NCBI RefSeq assembly: GCF_012290005.1 | Contig: NZ_JAAXMS010000004.1 | Span: forward strand, 1-64,000 | Source of the DNA: Crateriforma spongiae | GTDB taxonomy: Bacteria; Planctomycetota; Planctomycetia; Pirellulales; Pirellulaceae | DNA length: 64,000 nucleotides | Direction of reading: 5' to 3' | Part shown: positions 1 through 9,695 of the stretch, one piece after another | Position numbering within the stretch: position 1 is the first letter of the stretch | How the letters are laid out: each line of letters opens with the position of its first letter | Program-made: the position numbers and the translations under genes | Notes under the pieces: model-generated | The model's input: the letters and a program-made list of their open reading frames with translations, nothing else | Told to the model about the DNA's origin: nothing | The model's database searches: none

Positions 1-132
1 CTTTTTGGATCCCCAGCCAACGGAAGGACGCTTGGTGCTGACCTGATTTCGGCGGCGCGACGGAGCCCGGACATAAGCATTCGCGGGCGATTGAGAAATG
101 CTTGACAGACGCGGAGCGATTCAATTGTACCG

Positions 133-1542
133 CTAGCGAAGATGCCAATCGGTGGCGTCTTTCATGATGCTCGCGTTGATCTCCAATAATCGCTGCTTCA
201 TGCGATTGAAGACCTCAGGATATTGCTTTGCCACGTTGGTGGTTTGTCCTGGATCGTTGGACAGATCAAACAATTCGAAATCGCGATAGCCGCCTTCCTT
301 GATCCGCGGGATCCAAGCTTCTTGGAACAGGTTATGAGTGGGCATTTCATAGTCCCGCGATGCGACCAGCGAAAAATTGCCGTCACGCATTGCGACGATT
401 GGGCTGGATCTTTGCAGGTGCCAAAACAACGGCTGGTGACGGACAAATGCATCCGCACGGTTGACCAACAGTGGTGACAAGTCACTGCCGTCCAAATGCA
501 CCGATGGCTTTTCCAATTCCAATAACCCGCAAACGGTCGGCAGGACATCGACGAGTCCGGCTGGATCGGTCATGACTTGTTGCGGGGCGATTCGACCGGG
601 CCAATGAAAGATGCCCGGCACGCGGATTCCCCCTTCCCAGTTGACGCCTTTACGTCCGCGCAGATTGCCGACCCGATCGGTGCGATAGCTGCCGTTATCC
701 GATGCATAGATGATCAACGTGTCTTCCCGAATCCCCAGTTGATCGATGGTGCGCAGCAATCGGCCGATGGCATCGTCGGTGTTGTCGATCGTACCGGAAT
801 AGATCGCACCCTTGTCGTCCGGCTTGCCGTACTTGGTGGTGCGATCCTTGGGTGCCGCGATCGGGGCGTGGGGTTCGTGGAACCAAACGTTCACAAAAAA
901 AGGTTGGTCGATGTTTGTTTCGACGTGCTGCTTCATCCAGCCGATTGCTTCGTCCGCCACCAGCTGGCAGGAATAGCCGTCCAGCTTTCCGACCGGTTTA
1001 CCGTTGCGAATGAAGTTGTCCGGATTGTGGTGGCTGGGACTGGCGTTGTTCCAAGTGGCAAACCAATGGTCGAACCCGTGCTGGTCGGGCGTGGGTTTGT
1101 CATGATTTTCACTGGGCAATCCGAGGTGCCATTTTCCGATGTGGGCCGTGGCATAGCCGGCCGACTTGAGGACTTCGGCCAGGGTGATTTCACGAAGCAA
1201 CAGATGAGACTTTTGCTGTTCGTCTTGGATCCAACTGTAAACACCGGCGCGGATGTGGTGACGCCCCGTCATCAGTGTCGCTCGTGAAGGCGAACAAACG
1301 GCGCAACCGGAATAGAAATCGGTAAACCTGGCGCCGCCCGCGGCCAGCGAATCGATGTTGGGTGTCTGGACCGGACCGTCGTAGCATCCGACGTCGCGGT
1401 ATCCAAGATCATCGGCCAACAGCATGACGACGTTGGGCTTAGCGGCGTCGGCGGTGTCCGGGTGGGCAAACGCCAACCCCGCAGCCAGCATCGTTGCGAT
1501 GACAAAACAGCGGCCGATCGCAGTGTGATTGTTTGCGTTCAT
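133..1542 (-). CDS. Secreted sulfatase (arylsulfatase family, S1)
   Basis: Predicted formylglycine-dependent sulfatase that hydrolyses sulfate esters, probably on sulfated polysaccharides, outside the cytoplasm. The first ~33 residues form a hydrophobic secretion signal. Visible motifs are the metal-binding DD at residues 44-45, the catalytic C83-S-P-S-R87 (the Cys would be oxidised to formylglycine), G-K-W-H-L-G at 136-141, HEPH at 222-225, and DNG at 282-284 followed by a Lys/Glu-Gly-Gly segment near 298-305. The 469-residue length is normal for the family. It lies 91 bp downstream of a second sulfatase on the same strand, so the two may be co-transcribed. The natural substrate cannot be read from the sequence. 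Confidence 0.95.
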   Translation of the reverse strand: MNANNHTAIGRCFVIATMLAAGLAFAHPDTADAAKPNVVMLLADDLGYRDVGCYDGPVQTPNIDSLAAGGARFTDFYSGCAVCSPSRATLMTGRHHIRAGVYSWIQDEQQKSHLLLREITLAEVLKSAGYATAHIGKWHLGLPSENHDKPTPDQHGFDHWFATWNNASPSHHNPDNFIRNGKPVGKLDGYSCQLVADEAIGWMKQHVETNIDQPFFVNVWFHEPHAPIAAPKDRTTKYGKPDDKGAIYSGTIDNTDDAIGRLLRTIDQLGIREDTLIIYASDNGSYRTDRVGNLRGRKGVNWEGGIRVPGIFHWPGRIAPQQVMTDPAGLVDVLPTVCGLLELEKPSVHLDGSDLSPLLVNRADAFVRHQPLFWHLQRSSPIVAMRDGNFSLVASRDYEMPTHNLFQEAWIPRIKEGGYRDFELFDLSNDPGQTTNVAKQYPEVFNRMKQRLLEINASIMKDATDWHLR

Positions 1543-1633
1543 TCGATTTCGATTGTGGTGGATGCGTTTACAGGGCAGCGGGGCAAGCGAGCCGTGATTA
1601 GATGTTGATCAAGATGCGTGTGGCCCGGAGTGG

Positions 1634-3181
1634 TTAGGGCAACTGAGGTGGAAGAGGATTGCCGTCATCGTCGATCGGATAGACCGCGTTGTGGCTTTCG
1701 AGTTGTTGTTGCATTTGCGCGATCATGCGGCGCAGAACATCAGGCTTTGCTTTGGACAAATCGTTTTGTTCGTACGGATCCGACGCCAGGTTGAACAGTT
1801 GGTAATGCTGGCCGTTGGATTGCGAAAGTTTGCCCTTGGATGGTTCACCGGGCAGGGCGTGATAGATTGCTTTCCAGTCGCCGTCACGAAGCACGGTGAA
1901 GTAATTGCTGCGATGCACGCCGTGCGGATAGTGCATCAGGAACTGTTGCGAGTGATTCGGGTCTTGTTTGCCGGTCAGGATGGTCTGCAGCGGTTGCCCG
2001 TCGACCGTGTGTTCGGCGGGCGGATCGATCCCCGCGGCCTGCAATACGGTGGGAAATAGATCAGTGACGTTGGCGATCTGTGATGAGATCGTGTCGGGGG
2101 GAATCGGCAGTGATTGCTGTAGCGGGTTGTCGGCGTCGGGCGTGCACCACGACGCGATGAAGGGGACTCGCATGCCGCCTTCGTAGTGGGCCCCTTTCTT
2201 TCCACGCAGCGGCGCGGCACAGGCGACCTCGTGTTGATGCCCCAGCGGCGCGTCGCTGCCGTTGTCACCCAGGAACAGGATCAGCGTGTTTTCGCCAATG
2301 CCAAGTTCGGCGAAGTGGTCCATCATGTCGCCCAGTGATTTATCCATGCCTTCGATCAGAGTGGCAAAGGCTTGAGCGTTTTTGGGCTTACCCGAATCGG
2401 TGTAGTGGTCTGCGAAACGCGGATCGGATTCGAAGGGGGCGTGCACCGCGTAATGGGCGAAGTACAAAAAGAACGGTTCGCCCGATTCGACCGTGTCGCT
2501 GATGATCTTTTTGGCTTCGATCGTCAACGCTTCGCTAAGAAACGTGTCGGTGCCGTGATACTGGTCCAAGTGCGGGACGGCATGGTGTCGGCCATCGGGA
2601 CCACGGGCATAGTTCTTTTCACCGTAGTAACTGCCCGGTGCACCAAAGGCGGCGCCGGCTAAGTTGACGTCGAAGCCCAGGTTCAGCGGTTCGGCACCGA
2701 CATGGTTTTCGGGACCAAAGTGAGCTTTGCCGACATGGATCGTGCGATAGCCGGCCGCACGCATCACGCCCGGCAGGGTCACATCGTCGCCGGTCAAACC
2801 GGCCCAGTTCCATTCCGGAGCCCCGTAGGTGCCACGATTATCAGTTTGCGGATTGATCCAGTTGGTCGCGCGATGGCGTGCCGCGTTTTGCCCGGTCATG
2901 ATGCTGATGCGTGTCGGCGAACAGACGCTCATTGCATAAAAGTTGTTCAACCGGATGCCTTGTTCGGCCAAACGTTGCATCGACGGCGTGCGATAGTATT
3001 CGTTCAACGGCTGGCGAACCGGGGTGCCCTGGCCATCGGTAATGAAGGGAACCGATGTGTCCATCATTCCCATGTCATCGACCAGAAACACGACCACGTT
3101 GGGCCGGTCGTCGGCGTTGACGTGGGCCGAATCAACAAGCAGCGGGACGGCGATACAAATCGCAGCGAACAGAAAACGCAT
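1634..3181 (-). CDS. Secreted sulfatase (arylsulfatase A-like)
   Basis: Second predicted formylglycine sulfatase of the tandem pair. A short signal peptide occupies about residues 1-23 and is followed by the N-terminal strand and DD motif (residues 35-36). The active-site signature is C87-S-P-T-R91, a standard C-x-P-x-R form that allows formylglycine maturation. Further downstream are G-K-A-H-F-G, D-N-G-S-D, and a G-K-K-G...Y-E-G-G segment typical of the fold. The 515-residue length is usual. It differs clearly from its neighbour (CSPTR against CSPSR, different insertions), so it is a paralogue with probably different specificity rather than a recent duplicate. No maturation enzyme (FGE) is encoded in the window. 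Confidence 0.95.
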   Translation of the reverse strand: MRFLFAAICIAVPLLVDSAHVNADDRPNVVVFLVDDMGMMDTSVPFITDGQGTPVRQPLNEYYRTPSMQRLAEQGIRLNNFYAMSVCSPTRISIMTGQNAARHRATNWINPQTDNRGTYGAPEWNWAGLTGDDVTLPGVMRAAGYRTIHVGKAHFGPENHVGAEPLNLGFDVNLAGAAFGAPGSYYGEKNYARGPDGRHHAVPHLDQYHGTDTFLSEALTIEAKKIISDTVESGEPFFLYFAHYAVHAPFESDPRFADHYTDSGKPKNAQAFATLIEGMDKSLGDMMDHFAELGIGENTLILFLGDNGSDAPLGHQHEVACAAPLRGKKGAHYEGGMRVPFIASWCTPDADNPLQQSLPIPPDTISSQIANVTDLFPTVLQAAGIDPPAEHTVDGQPLQTILTGKQDPNHSQQFLMHYPHGVHRSNYFTVLRDGDWKAIYHALPGEPSKGKLSQSNGQHYQLFNLASDPYEQNDLSKAKPDVLRRMIAQMQQQLESHNAVYPIDDDGNPLPPQLP

Positions 3182-3442
3182 GGCGGCGTCTCAGGGGTTT
3201 GGAAGGCGGGATGAATCGGAAGGAACGCGGCGTTTTGGATCAAGTCACACCTGCGATGGCACGGCTGACCCTCGACTGCTGTCGGTCATCGCGCCCGACG
3301 AAGCATGACGGACGCCAGGGATCCGAAGGCGGCAACAGAGCGCCAGACAACGGCAATCGGACAACAGAACCGGGAACGAATCCGCAACCACGATAAACGA
3401 TCACGGCGCTGAACCGGTGATCAGGCCGAAGCCGATTTCGGA

Positions 3443-5389
3443 TCAGCGATCGTCATCGCCGTCGGAGTTCCCTTTATATCCGCTACGCGAGTTCGCGTCG
3501 GACTTGGCGGATTCCAGCCATTGGCGTTTCGATTCCGCGGTGATGGGTTGGCCGGACGCCTTTTGCTTTTCGGCCCACTGGCGATAGCGATCCACGGTGT
3601 CACGGTCCCACGCGGAGGGGACCGATTTGGCTTGTTTTACATCGCCACCGGGCCAGCCTTCGCGGACGATCGAACCGGTGGGTTTGCCCTTTGCATCGTC
3701 TGCGTCGCTTTGGTTACCGCCGAAAGAAAACGTGGACGTTTCCGATTCATCCTGTTCGTCTTCGCCATCGACAAGCGTTGCATCGGCCAGGCCGCCGACC
3801 ATCTGTTCTTGGGGGCGAATCATCAACGCCCAGCGGTGCAGCATGCCGAATCGGTCGCTGCGTGTCCCGCGAATCACCAATTGCCAAACACCGCGGGCGG
3901 ACGTTCCGTTGAATTGTTCCAACCCAGGTTGGCGTCGTGCTTTGGCTTCGGTCAGGTGTCGGCCTTCGAAAGGTGGCCGCGCCTTGTTGATCGGACGATC
4001 CGATTGGTCGTCGAAGACCGTTTCTTCGAAGTGGTCGCCGCTGCCGCCGATCTCGGTGAACAGTTCAACGCGCTGGCCCTCGGGACCGGTTAGGAATGCG
4101 TCCAAGTGTCCGACGAAGGTGTGAGTGATCGACAGTTGGACATTCAAGTCACCGATGATCAGGTCTTCGTCGATTTCGATTTCTGAGATCACGGTGCGTT
4201 TGGGCGGCAGCACTTCCGCGGTCTCGTTGGAAAATTCGCCGCCCATCATCGCCTTGGACGTCGACACTTCCATCGCCGTCAACAAGCCATCGGCATTGGC
4301 GTCCAACAGTGTGAATTCGGTCAGTTTGTCCGGCGTCCAATCCTCGGCGAACTCCGGCATCGAAACTTGGCCGTCGCGGTCGGTGTCCAGTTCATAGAAC
4401 CAGCCCGGCAAGCCTTCGGCATCATCGCCGATTTCATCCTGCAGCGACGTCAGATAGAAATTCAGTTCGTCGCGTGAAAGGTCGCCGTCCCGGTCGGTAT
4501 CGATTTGCGAAATCGGCAAATTCAAATCCGTGGATTCTTGGGCTTCCAACCGTCCGTTGCGGTTCTTGTCGAAACGGCCCAGCATGCTGGCGGTCAACCA
4601 GTACCGGCTGCCGCCACGACGCCACCATTGTCCGCGATCGTCATCGTCATCACGGTTGCGGGAGACCGGTTCGACGCCCGAGCCGACGCGTCGTGCGCGT
4701 TGGATCAGTTCGCCTGAATCATCTTTCAACAAACGTCGTCGCGCGTACCGCTGGCTGAGTTCCAAACGGCTGAGGCGGTCATCCAAGTTCAGGTCCATTT
4801 CAAACGGATCACGGTGCGTCCATCGCGCACGCCTTGCCTCGCCTCGATCGATGTAGCCGTCATTGTTGCGGTCGTATCGCCGCAGCGTCTGGTCCGCTTC
4901 GTCCAGGTCGTCTTGGGTGTACGGGTACTTGATCTTGGCCAGCCCGAACCCGGGAATGATTTCCTGTTCATCGTCGGGTTCAAAGTCGCGAATCCGCGGG
5001 GCACTGTCCAGTCGGACGCGTTCGCCGGCGACACCGTTTTGAATGGCGTGATAGATCCGCGATGCTTCTTGGATGCGTTCGATGTCCTGGGGCTTGTTCA
5101 TCGGAAGCCGCCGCTGGGCGTACACCTTTTCCAGATACGGCCGCGCCAGTGCGGTGATTTCGTCCGGATCGATTTTGCCGTTGTCGTCTCGGTCCAGCTT
5201 TTCCAGTGCTTCGCGGAATCCGGCTTGTCCGTTGGCCGCATTGGGTGCCATGGCGAACGAAAATGCCAAGACGGCGAAAGCCGATACGCATGCGGCCCGG
5301 ATGGCATTCCCGTCGTGACAGGACGATGCACCGGAGAACGTGGTGGTGGAAGGCGTGGTTCGCAGCTGATGGATTGTTCGCATCGTCAT
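3443..5389 (-). CDS. Secreted EF-hand protein with a C-terminal P-domain
   Basis: A 648-residue protein with a hydrophobic N-terminal segment near residues 32-54 (probable signal). Seven EF-hand-like calcium loops are visible, starting near D66, D173, D199, D274, D297, D335 and D363; most keep D-x-[DN]-x-[DN]-G and a terminal Glu, while the one at 199 is degenerate. Residues ~395-527 resemble a proprotein-convertase P/Homo-B domain (a beta-sandwich with a V-W-x-L-x-I-x-G strand near 501-508 and W520). No protease domain precedes it, so it is probably a calcium-binding structural or adhesive protein rather than an enzyme. Its ATG overlaps the TAA of the upstream gene by one base (TAATG), which implies translational coupling with the NolW-domain protein. 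Confidence 0.85.
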   Translation of the reverse strand: MTMRTIHQLRTTPSTTTFSGASSCHDGNAIRAACVSAFAVLAFSFAMAPNAANGQAGFREALEKLDRDDNGKIDPDEITALARPYLEKVYAQRRLPMNKPQDIERIQEASRIYHAIQNGVAGERVRLDSAPRIRDFEPDDEQEIIPGFGLAKIKYPYTQDDLDEADQTLRRYDRNNDGYIDRGEARRARWTHRDPFEMDLNLDDRLSRLELSQRYARRRLLKDDSGELIQRARRVGSGVEPVSRNRDDDDDRGQWWRRGGSRYWLTASMLGRFDKNRNGRLEAQESTDLNLPISQIDTDRDGDLSRDELNFYLTSLQDEIGDDAEGLPGWFYELDTDRDGQVSMPEFAEDWTPDKLTEFTLLDANADGLLTAMEVSTSKAMMGGEFSNETAEVLPPKRTVISEIEIDEDLIIGDLNVQLSITHTFVGHLDAFLTGPEGQRVELFTEIGGSGDHFEETVFDDQSDRPINKARPPFEGRHLTEAKARRQPGLEQFNGTSARGVWQLVIRGTRSDRFGMLHRWALMIRPQEQMVGGLADATLVDGEDEQDESETSTFSFGGNQSDADDAKGKPTGSIVREGWPGGDVKQAKSVPSAWDRDTVDRYRQWAEKQKASGQPITAESKRQWLESAKSDANSRSGYKGNSDGDDDR

Positions 5390-8139
5390 TAGCGGCCCCC
5401 TCGGTTGTATCCGGGAGAGTAGCTGCCACGGTATCGGGACGACGAAGACGAAGATGAGCTGCGGCGATAGCTGCTGTTGTTGGACGTGCCGCCGGTCACG
5501 GTGCCGCCGAAGAACCCGGGTTGCAGTATCGCTTGCAGTGCCGCGTTGCTGGGCGTCATCACTTCGACCGTCTGTTCGCTGCTGGCGTCCAGTCGATCCA
5601 CCAGGGTCTGGACTTGGTCGAACAACTGGTCCGGTGCCGTGATGATCAGCGACTGGCTGGGTTCGTGGACCGCGACGGTCATTTTCGGCTCGGCGATTTC
5701 AGGAGCCGACGCGCTGGGTTTCTTGCCGGAGGGCCTCTTCGAATCACCACGATCGTCGTTGTCGCGTTGCCGCGAGTCTTGTTCGCGTCGCGGATCGCCT
5801 CCACCGCCGGCCGCCGCCACGGATGCTTTGGAATCGGCGATGCGATCGGCAAACGCTTCGCGGATGGCCGCGGCGACCTCGTTGACGTCGGCATGGATGA
5901 CTTCGATCACCCGCGTGACGCCGTAAGTCTTGTCGTCGGTCAGGCTGTTGTCCTTGTCGATGATTTTCAAATAGGACTCGATCAGCGTCAGGTCGCCCGC
6001 GGTGCCTTGGGCGATCAGCCGGTTCAGTCGCGGATCGGCGACCACGGTGATGCTGCCGGCCATCATCGTCATCGTGCCTTCGCGTGATGTCACGATGCTG
6101 CCCAGGTAAGTTCCACCGCCGGACACATAACCGTTGACCAGCGTGCCGGCTTGGCCTTCGCGTGCCGCTTCGCCGCCGTCAAGCAATTCGGCCAGCATCC
6201 GCAGCGCGTCGTTGGCCTTGGCGTACGACAGATAGAAAATGATTGGCGGCGACGGAGCCAATTCGGCGGGGCCGGCGATGTTTTGCAGGTGTCGTTTGAA
6301 TTCCGCCAACGCGTCGCTGTCGTCGGACTGGATCAGAAGCCCGCGAGAGATCAACTGGCATCGGATCATCGCCGCTTGGCTGCGCTGGTTGTCAGTCAAC
6401 AAGCGTGGACCGCCTTCATCGACGCCGTCGGTCAGGCTGATCAGCGTGCGTTCTTCTTCGGTCAGGTTCGCGTCGACGCCGGATTTCTGGTCGGCGGCGT
6501 CCGGTTTGACTTTGTCGCCGATGGCCTTTTCCGTTGGTGATGTTTTCACGCCCCGACCGGACGGGAACAGAACGACGGGGTTATCTTCACGCCAGAACTT
6601 GGCCGCCGTTTCCAAAGATTCCAGAGCCGCGCGACCGCTAAGCGGCAGAATCGTCACGTCGTCGCCGGTGTCGGGGCTGCCGGAATCCAAACCGGCAACG
6701 ATTTGTTTGATCTGTTCGATTTGGCGAGGCGTGCCGCGAACGAACAGTCGCATGTGTCCGGGATCGGCGTCGATTTTGGGTGGTGTTTCGGCGTCGCGAT
6801 CGTCGTCGTCAAAGTCATCCAAGGCCAGCATTTCTTCGATCAGGCTGATTGCGAAGATCGGGTCGACCGATTGCAGCGGCACCACTTCGAAACCGGCTTC
6901 GCTGCCCTGCAGTTCCCCGACGGTCGCGGCGATTTGGTCGTGCAGCCGCGGTGAGGCCAACGCGATGATGCTGTCGGATTTCTCGTCGACCGACATCCGC
7001 AACGTTTCGCCGGCCAGCATCGTTTGCAGCACGTCGTAAACCATTTCGGCGTCGCCGGCGACCGGATGGCTGCGCAGTTCCACGTTGCTGTCGGAACCGC
7101 CGAACGTGGCTGCGGGCTGGTCCAGCGATTCGACCAAATTCTCGATCACCTTCACCTTGTCCTCCACGCCGGTGGCAAAGATGAATTTCCCGGTCGGGTC
7201 GGACGACAGGCTGACATCAATCCCGATCGTTTCGCCGGTCGCCAAGCCCAGGTGTGGCCGAGCGACGACCAGGATGTCTTCGGCGTCGACGTTCTGCAGC
7301 GCGAACGTCTTCATCACCGTGCCGTTGTCCAGCGAATCTGGTGTGAATGAATCGATGATCGATTTCGCACTGGTGACCTTGGCAACCGTGTCGGTGACCA
7401 TCAGTTGTTTGGTCTTGGCGAACACGGCCGGATCGATCATCAAGTTCAGCGGGCCCAGTTCCTGAAGGGCTTCGTCCGGTTCCAGGTCGCCCAGGGCCAG
7501 GAAGCAGCGAACGACCTCGTGCGACGGCCGGTCGGCCAATTCGTCGGCGGAGACACGTGGGGCCAAGGCTTCCAGTTGCTGAACGCTGCGGGGGTTGGCC
7601 AGGTTGATCGCCGACAGCAGCCGGCCGCTTTGCACCAGCGTGAACCCCTGCGGCAGCAGGAACAGGTTGATGCGATCGATCGCCTGGCGGTGCGTGAACG
7701 CGTTGGGATCGGTGTAAGTGAAGCTGCCGGCGGGAAGCTCATCGAACTGGAGTGCCAAGTCGGCTTCGTCGGCGATCCACCGAATGACGTCTCGCCAAGG
7801 CACGCGATCGAAACTGAACCGGACGATCGGATTGCCGTCGGCGTCGGTCGATGGCAGGCTGGGCTGGCGGTTTTCGGCCGGCGTGACCGTAACGTCGGAG
7901 CCGCCAACGTCAAATCGATCCAGCCAAGATTTTTCAGACTCCGCCGCACTCTCTTGGTCAACGTCCGATTCTTCGACGTCTTCCTGCGAGGCGGCTGGTT
8001 CCTGGGCCACCGCGACGGGGACGGCCAAAGTCAGCGGCAACAGCAGGCCGGCGATGGCGAGAGAAACACGAGTCGCTGCGGACAAAAACGGCGCATGACA
8101 TCGCGGCGGACGCGTTTGCGTCTGGATGGCGTGGTGCAT
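5389..8139 (-). CDS. Secretin N-domain (NolW-like) repeat protein without a recognisable secretin barrel
   Basis: A large secreted or periplasmic protein of 916 residues from the ATG at 8139; the longer reading frame up to 8352 has a low-quality Arg-rich N-terminus, whereas this start gives a good signal peptide (hydrophobic stretch ending V-A-V-A-Q-E). Several NolW/secretin_N-type modules are visible through repeats of the form F-x-L-x-N-x-D-A-x-x-[IV] and D-P-R-x-N-x-[LI]-I-x-x-G-x, the latter near the last third. The C-terminus is a Ser/Arg/Gly-rich tail. I see no C-terminal secretin beta-barrel, so it is not a complete outer-membrane secretin. Proteins with repeated NolW domains are common in planctomycetes; the function is unknown. 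It is coupled to the downstream EF-hand gene. Confidence 0.8.
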   Translation of the reverse strand: MHHAIQTQTRPPRCHAPFLSAATRVSLAIAGLLLPLTLAVPVAVAQEPAASQEDVEESDVDQESAAESEKSWLDRFDVGGSDVTVTPAENRQPSLPSTDADGNPIVRFSFDRVPWRDVIRWIADEADLALQFDELPAGSFTYTDPNAFTHRQAIDRINLFLLPQGFTLVQSGRLLSAINLANPRSVQQLEALAPRVSADELADRPSHEVVRCFLALGDLEPDEALQELGPLNLMIDPAVFAKTKQLMVTDTVAKVTSAKSIIDSFTPDSLDNGTVMKTFALQNVDAEDILVVARPHLGLATGETIGIDVSLSSDPTGKFIFATGVEDKVKVIENLVESLDQPAATFGGSDSNVELRSHPVAGDAEMVYDVLQTMLAGETLRMSVDEKSDSIIALASPRLHDQIAATVGELQGSEAGFEVVPLQSVDPIFAISLIEEMLALDDFDDDDRDAETPPKIDADPGHMRLFVRGTPRQIEQIKQIVAGLDSGSPDTGDDVTILPLSGRAALESLETAAKFWREDNPVVLFPSGRGVKTSPTEKAIGDKVKPDAADQKSGVDANLTEEERTLISLTDGVDEGGPRLLTDNQRSQAAMIRCQLISRGLLIQSDDSDALAEFKRHLQNIAGPAELAPSPPIIFYLSYAKANDALRMLAELLDGGEAAREGQAGTLVNGYVSGGGTYLGSIVTSREGTMTMMAGSITVVADPRLNRLIAQGTAGDLTLIESYLKIIDKDNSLTDDKTYGVTRVIEVIHADVNEVAAAIREAFADRIADSKASVAAAGGGGDPRREQDSRQRDNDDRGDSKRPSGKKPSASAPEIAEPKMTVAVHEPSQSLIITAPDQLFDQVQTLVDRLDASSEQTVEVMTPSNAALQAILQPGFFGGTVTGGTSNNSSYRRSSSSSSSSRYRGSYSPGYNRGGR

Positions 8140-8579
8140 CGGAAGCAGGCGATTTTTGAGGTGGGATCTGATCAGGCGGGGCCGTCGACATCGGGCGGTC
8201 GACGTTTCATCAGTATACCCGCAATGTCCAGATCTCGGACCGGCGAAAATCGCGTTTCGTTCCGATGAATCCCGGCATGCGGCAACGTTGCCGGGTTGGA
8301 TCGCACCGGTTGCCGATGGGCCGGACAGGGACGCCACGGCCGGCCCACTCACGCCGGCCCATTCCTGTGGGCCGCGGTTCGGGAAAGTGGTTCGGCAAAG
8401 TAATTCGGCGATGCGGTTCAGCGAAACCGTGGCCGAGGTTGGTCACGGCGACGGTCCGACGGGCGGGCTGCCTGGTCGCTATGTCGCGTCCGGGGCTAAG
8501 TCGTGCCCGGGTTTAAGTAGCGTCTTGGTAATGGCGTGCGGCGCCCGGTCGTTTGTGGTGGATGCCGCCGTGCCGGGGG
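8140..8579. other. Gene-free spacer
   Basis: This 440-bp stretch lies between the start of the NolW-domain gene and the end of the ribbon-helix gene. Reading frames exist on both strands but show no protein family signature and are Arg/Pro/Gly-rich in the way of shadow frames. It presumably carries the promoter of the 8139 to 3443 transcription unit; I could not pick a convincing -35/-10 pair. Confidence 0.5.
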
Positions 8580-9341
8580 CTACTGATCGATGCCGCCACG
8601 CTGGGACCAGTCACCAGAGGCGGGGGGGCGAAAGTTTACGGAAGGTAAACTTTCCGGCGTCTCCGTTGCGGCCTCTTTGGCTGTGGAGTGGCGGGTCAAT
8701 TGCGGCTCTTTGGGCCGCCGTGGGGTATCGTCTTTCTGGCGATTTTGGGGTCGAGCTTGGGGGCCGGGGCGTCGGCCGCGACGGCGTCCTCGTTGAAGCG
8801 GAACGTGCCGAGCGTCCAGCCGTTGAAGCAGCTTGGTGATGCACAGCTTATTGATGCTCAGGTTCTGTTCGTCGGCTTCCATTCGCAGCGCTTCGTGAAG
8901 TGATTTTGGGATACGGATCGTGATCATCCGCTCCGGTTCGCTGGCCCCTCCCTTGCCCACTTCCTGGCTCCGCAACGCCGCGATCATCTCCTGAATTTCG
9001 ATGTACGGATCGGTGGTCTCGAAGTACCGCATCTGGTCCGGGTGTGGGAACAGTTTTCGGCAGACGCCTTCGGTCCCCAGCAGCTCGCGAAACAGAACCA
9101 CCCAGTCCCCCGTTTGGCTGAAAGCCTCGGCCGCCAAGCGAAGGGCTTCGCCGGGGCGTTCTTCCACCGGCAGATCGGTGTCGATCGGACCCAAGTTCAG
9201 GCGTACCGATTCAGGCTGGGGCTTGTCCGGATCCGGATCGCTGGCGTATCGCAACGGCCGGCCTTCGGCGTCCACGGCGTTCTTGCCGTTCAAGTTGCGG
9301 CGGGCGGGGGCGGAGTTATGCGAAGGCGATGATGAGGGCAT
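8580..9341 (-). CDS. Arc/HicB-type ribbon-helix-helix domain protein with long basic tail
   Basis: Reading from the ATG at 9341 gives 253 residues. A ribbon-helix-helix-like segment lies near residues 143-180 (start of strand I-T-I-R-I-P-K-S-L-H, then helices containing A-D-E-Q-N-L-S-I-N-K-L), the pattern seen in HicB/Arc DNA-binding proteins. The N-terminal ~70 residues (asparagine and proline rich) and the Arg/Pro-rich C-terminal ~75 residues look disordered. No HicA-like toxin gene is adjacent, so it is probably not half of a toxin-antitoxin pair. A role as a DNA-binding regulator is inferred from the ribbon-helix-helix segment only. The upstream 39 codons of the longer frame are rejected as Arg-rich non-coding sequence. 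Confidence 0.7.
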   Translation of the reverse strand: MPSSSPSHNSAPARRNLNGKNAVDAEGRPLRYASDPDPDKPQPESVRLNLGPIDTDLPVEERPGEALRLAAEAFSQTGDWVVLFRELLGTEGVCRKLFPHPDQMRYFETTDPYIEIQEMIAALRSQEVGKGGASEPERMITIRIPKSLHEALRMEADEQNLSINKLCITKLLQRLDARHVPLQRGRRRGRRPGPQARPQNRQKDDTPRRPKEPQLTRHSTAKEAATETPESLPSVNFRPPASGDWSQRGGIDQ

Positions 9342-9695
9342 GGCGAACGAAATTTCCGGTCGGATTCCTTGACGAGCACGTCCCCGAGCGGGCCCCGGCG
9401 GTGCTCGCTGGTATCCTGGGAGGGCGTGCGATTGATTTGCCGCCATCCTCCGACCCATTCAAATGCTATCGCCGAACATTTGCTGTCATAACGACTTAGC
9501 GATGCCGCCACCAGGTTGCGCACTGGCTGTGCAGCCACCCAAAGGTGTGGTGAACGGCGTTTGCTGAAGAATTGGGCAGTCCGATTTGGCTCGCTGCCCA
9601 GGTGTCCGCCTTGTCGGGCAAGCGGAAATTTCACGAAAAGTTTTCTTGCGGCGGTCGCGTCCGGTGGCGATTCGCGTCGCCGCCGTGCCAGGCCG
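9342..9695. other. Gene-free spacer
   Basis: A 354-bp stretch between the ribbon-helix gene and the cysteine-rich barrel gene. The open frames here overlap the neighbours and lack family signatures. It probably contains the promoter of the ribbon-helix gene and the 3' region of the barrel gene; no clear terminator hairpin was found. Confidence 0.45.

Noticed and set aside
577-1287. A 236-codon plus-strand frame inside the first sulfatase.
   Set aside because: The minus strand encodes a complete sulfatase with all motifs; this frame is its antisense shadow.
8580-9341. Calling the ribbon-helix gene a HicB antitoxin.
   Set aside because: No HicA-like partner next to it, and the long tails are not typical of HicB.
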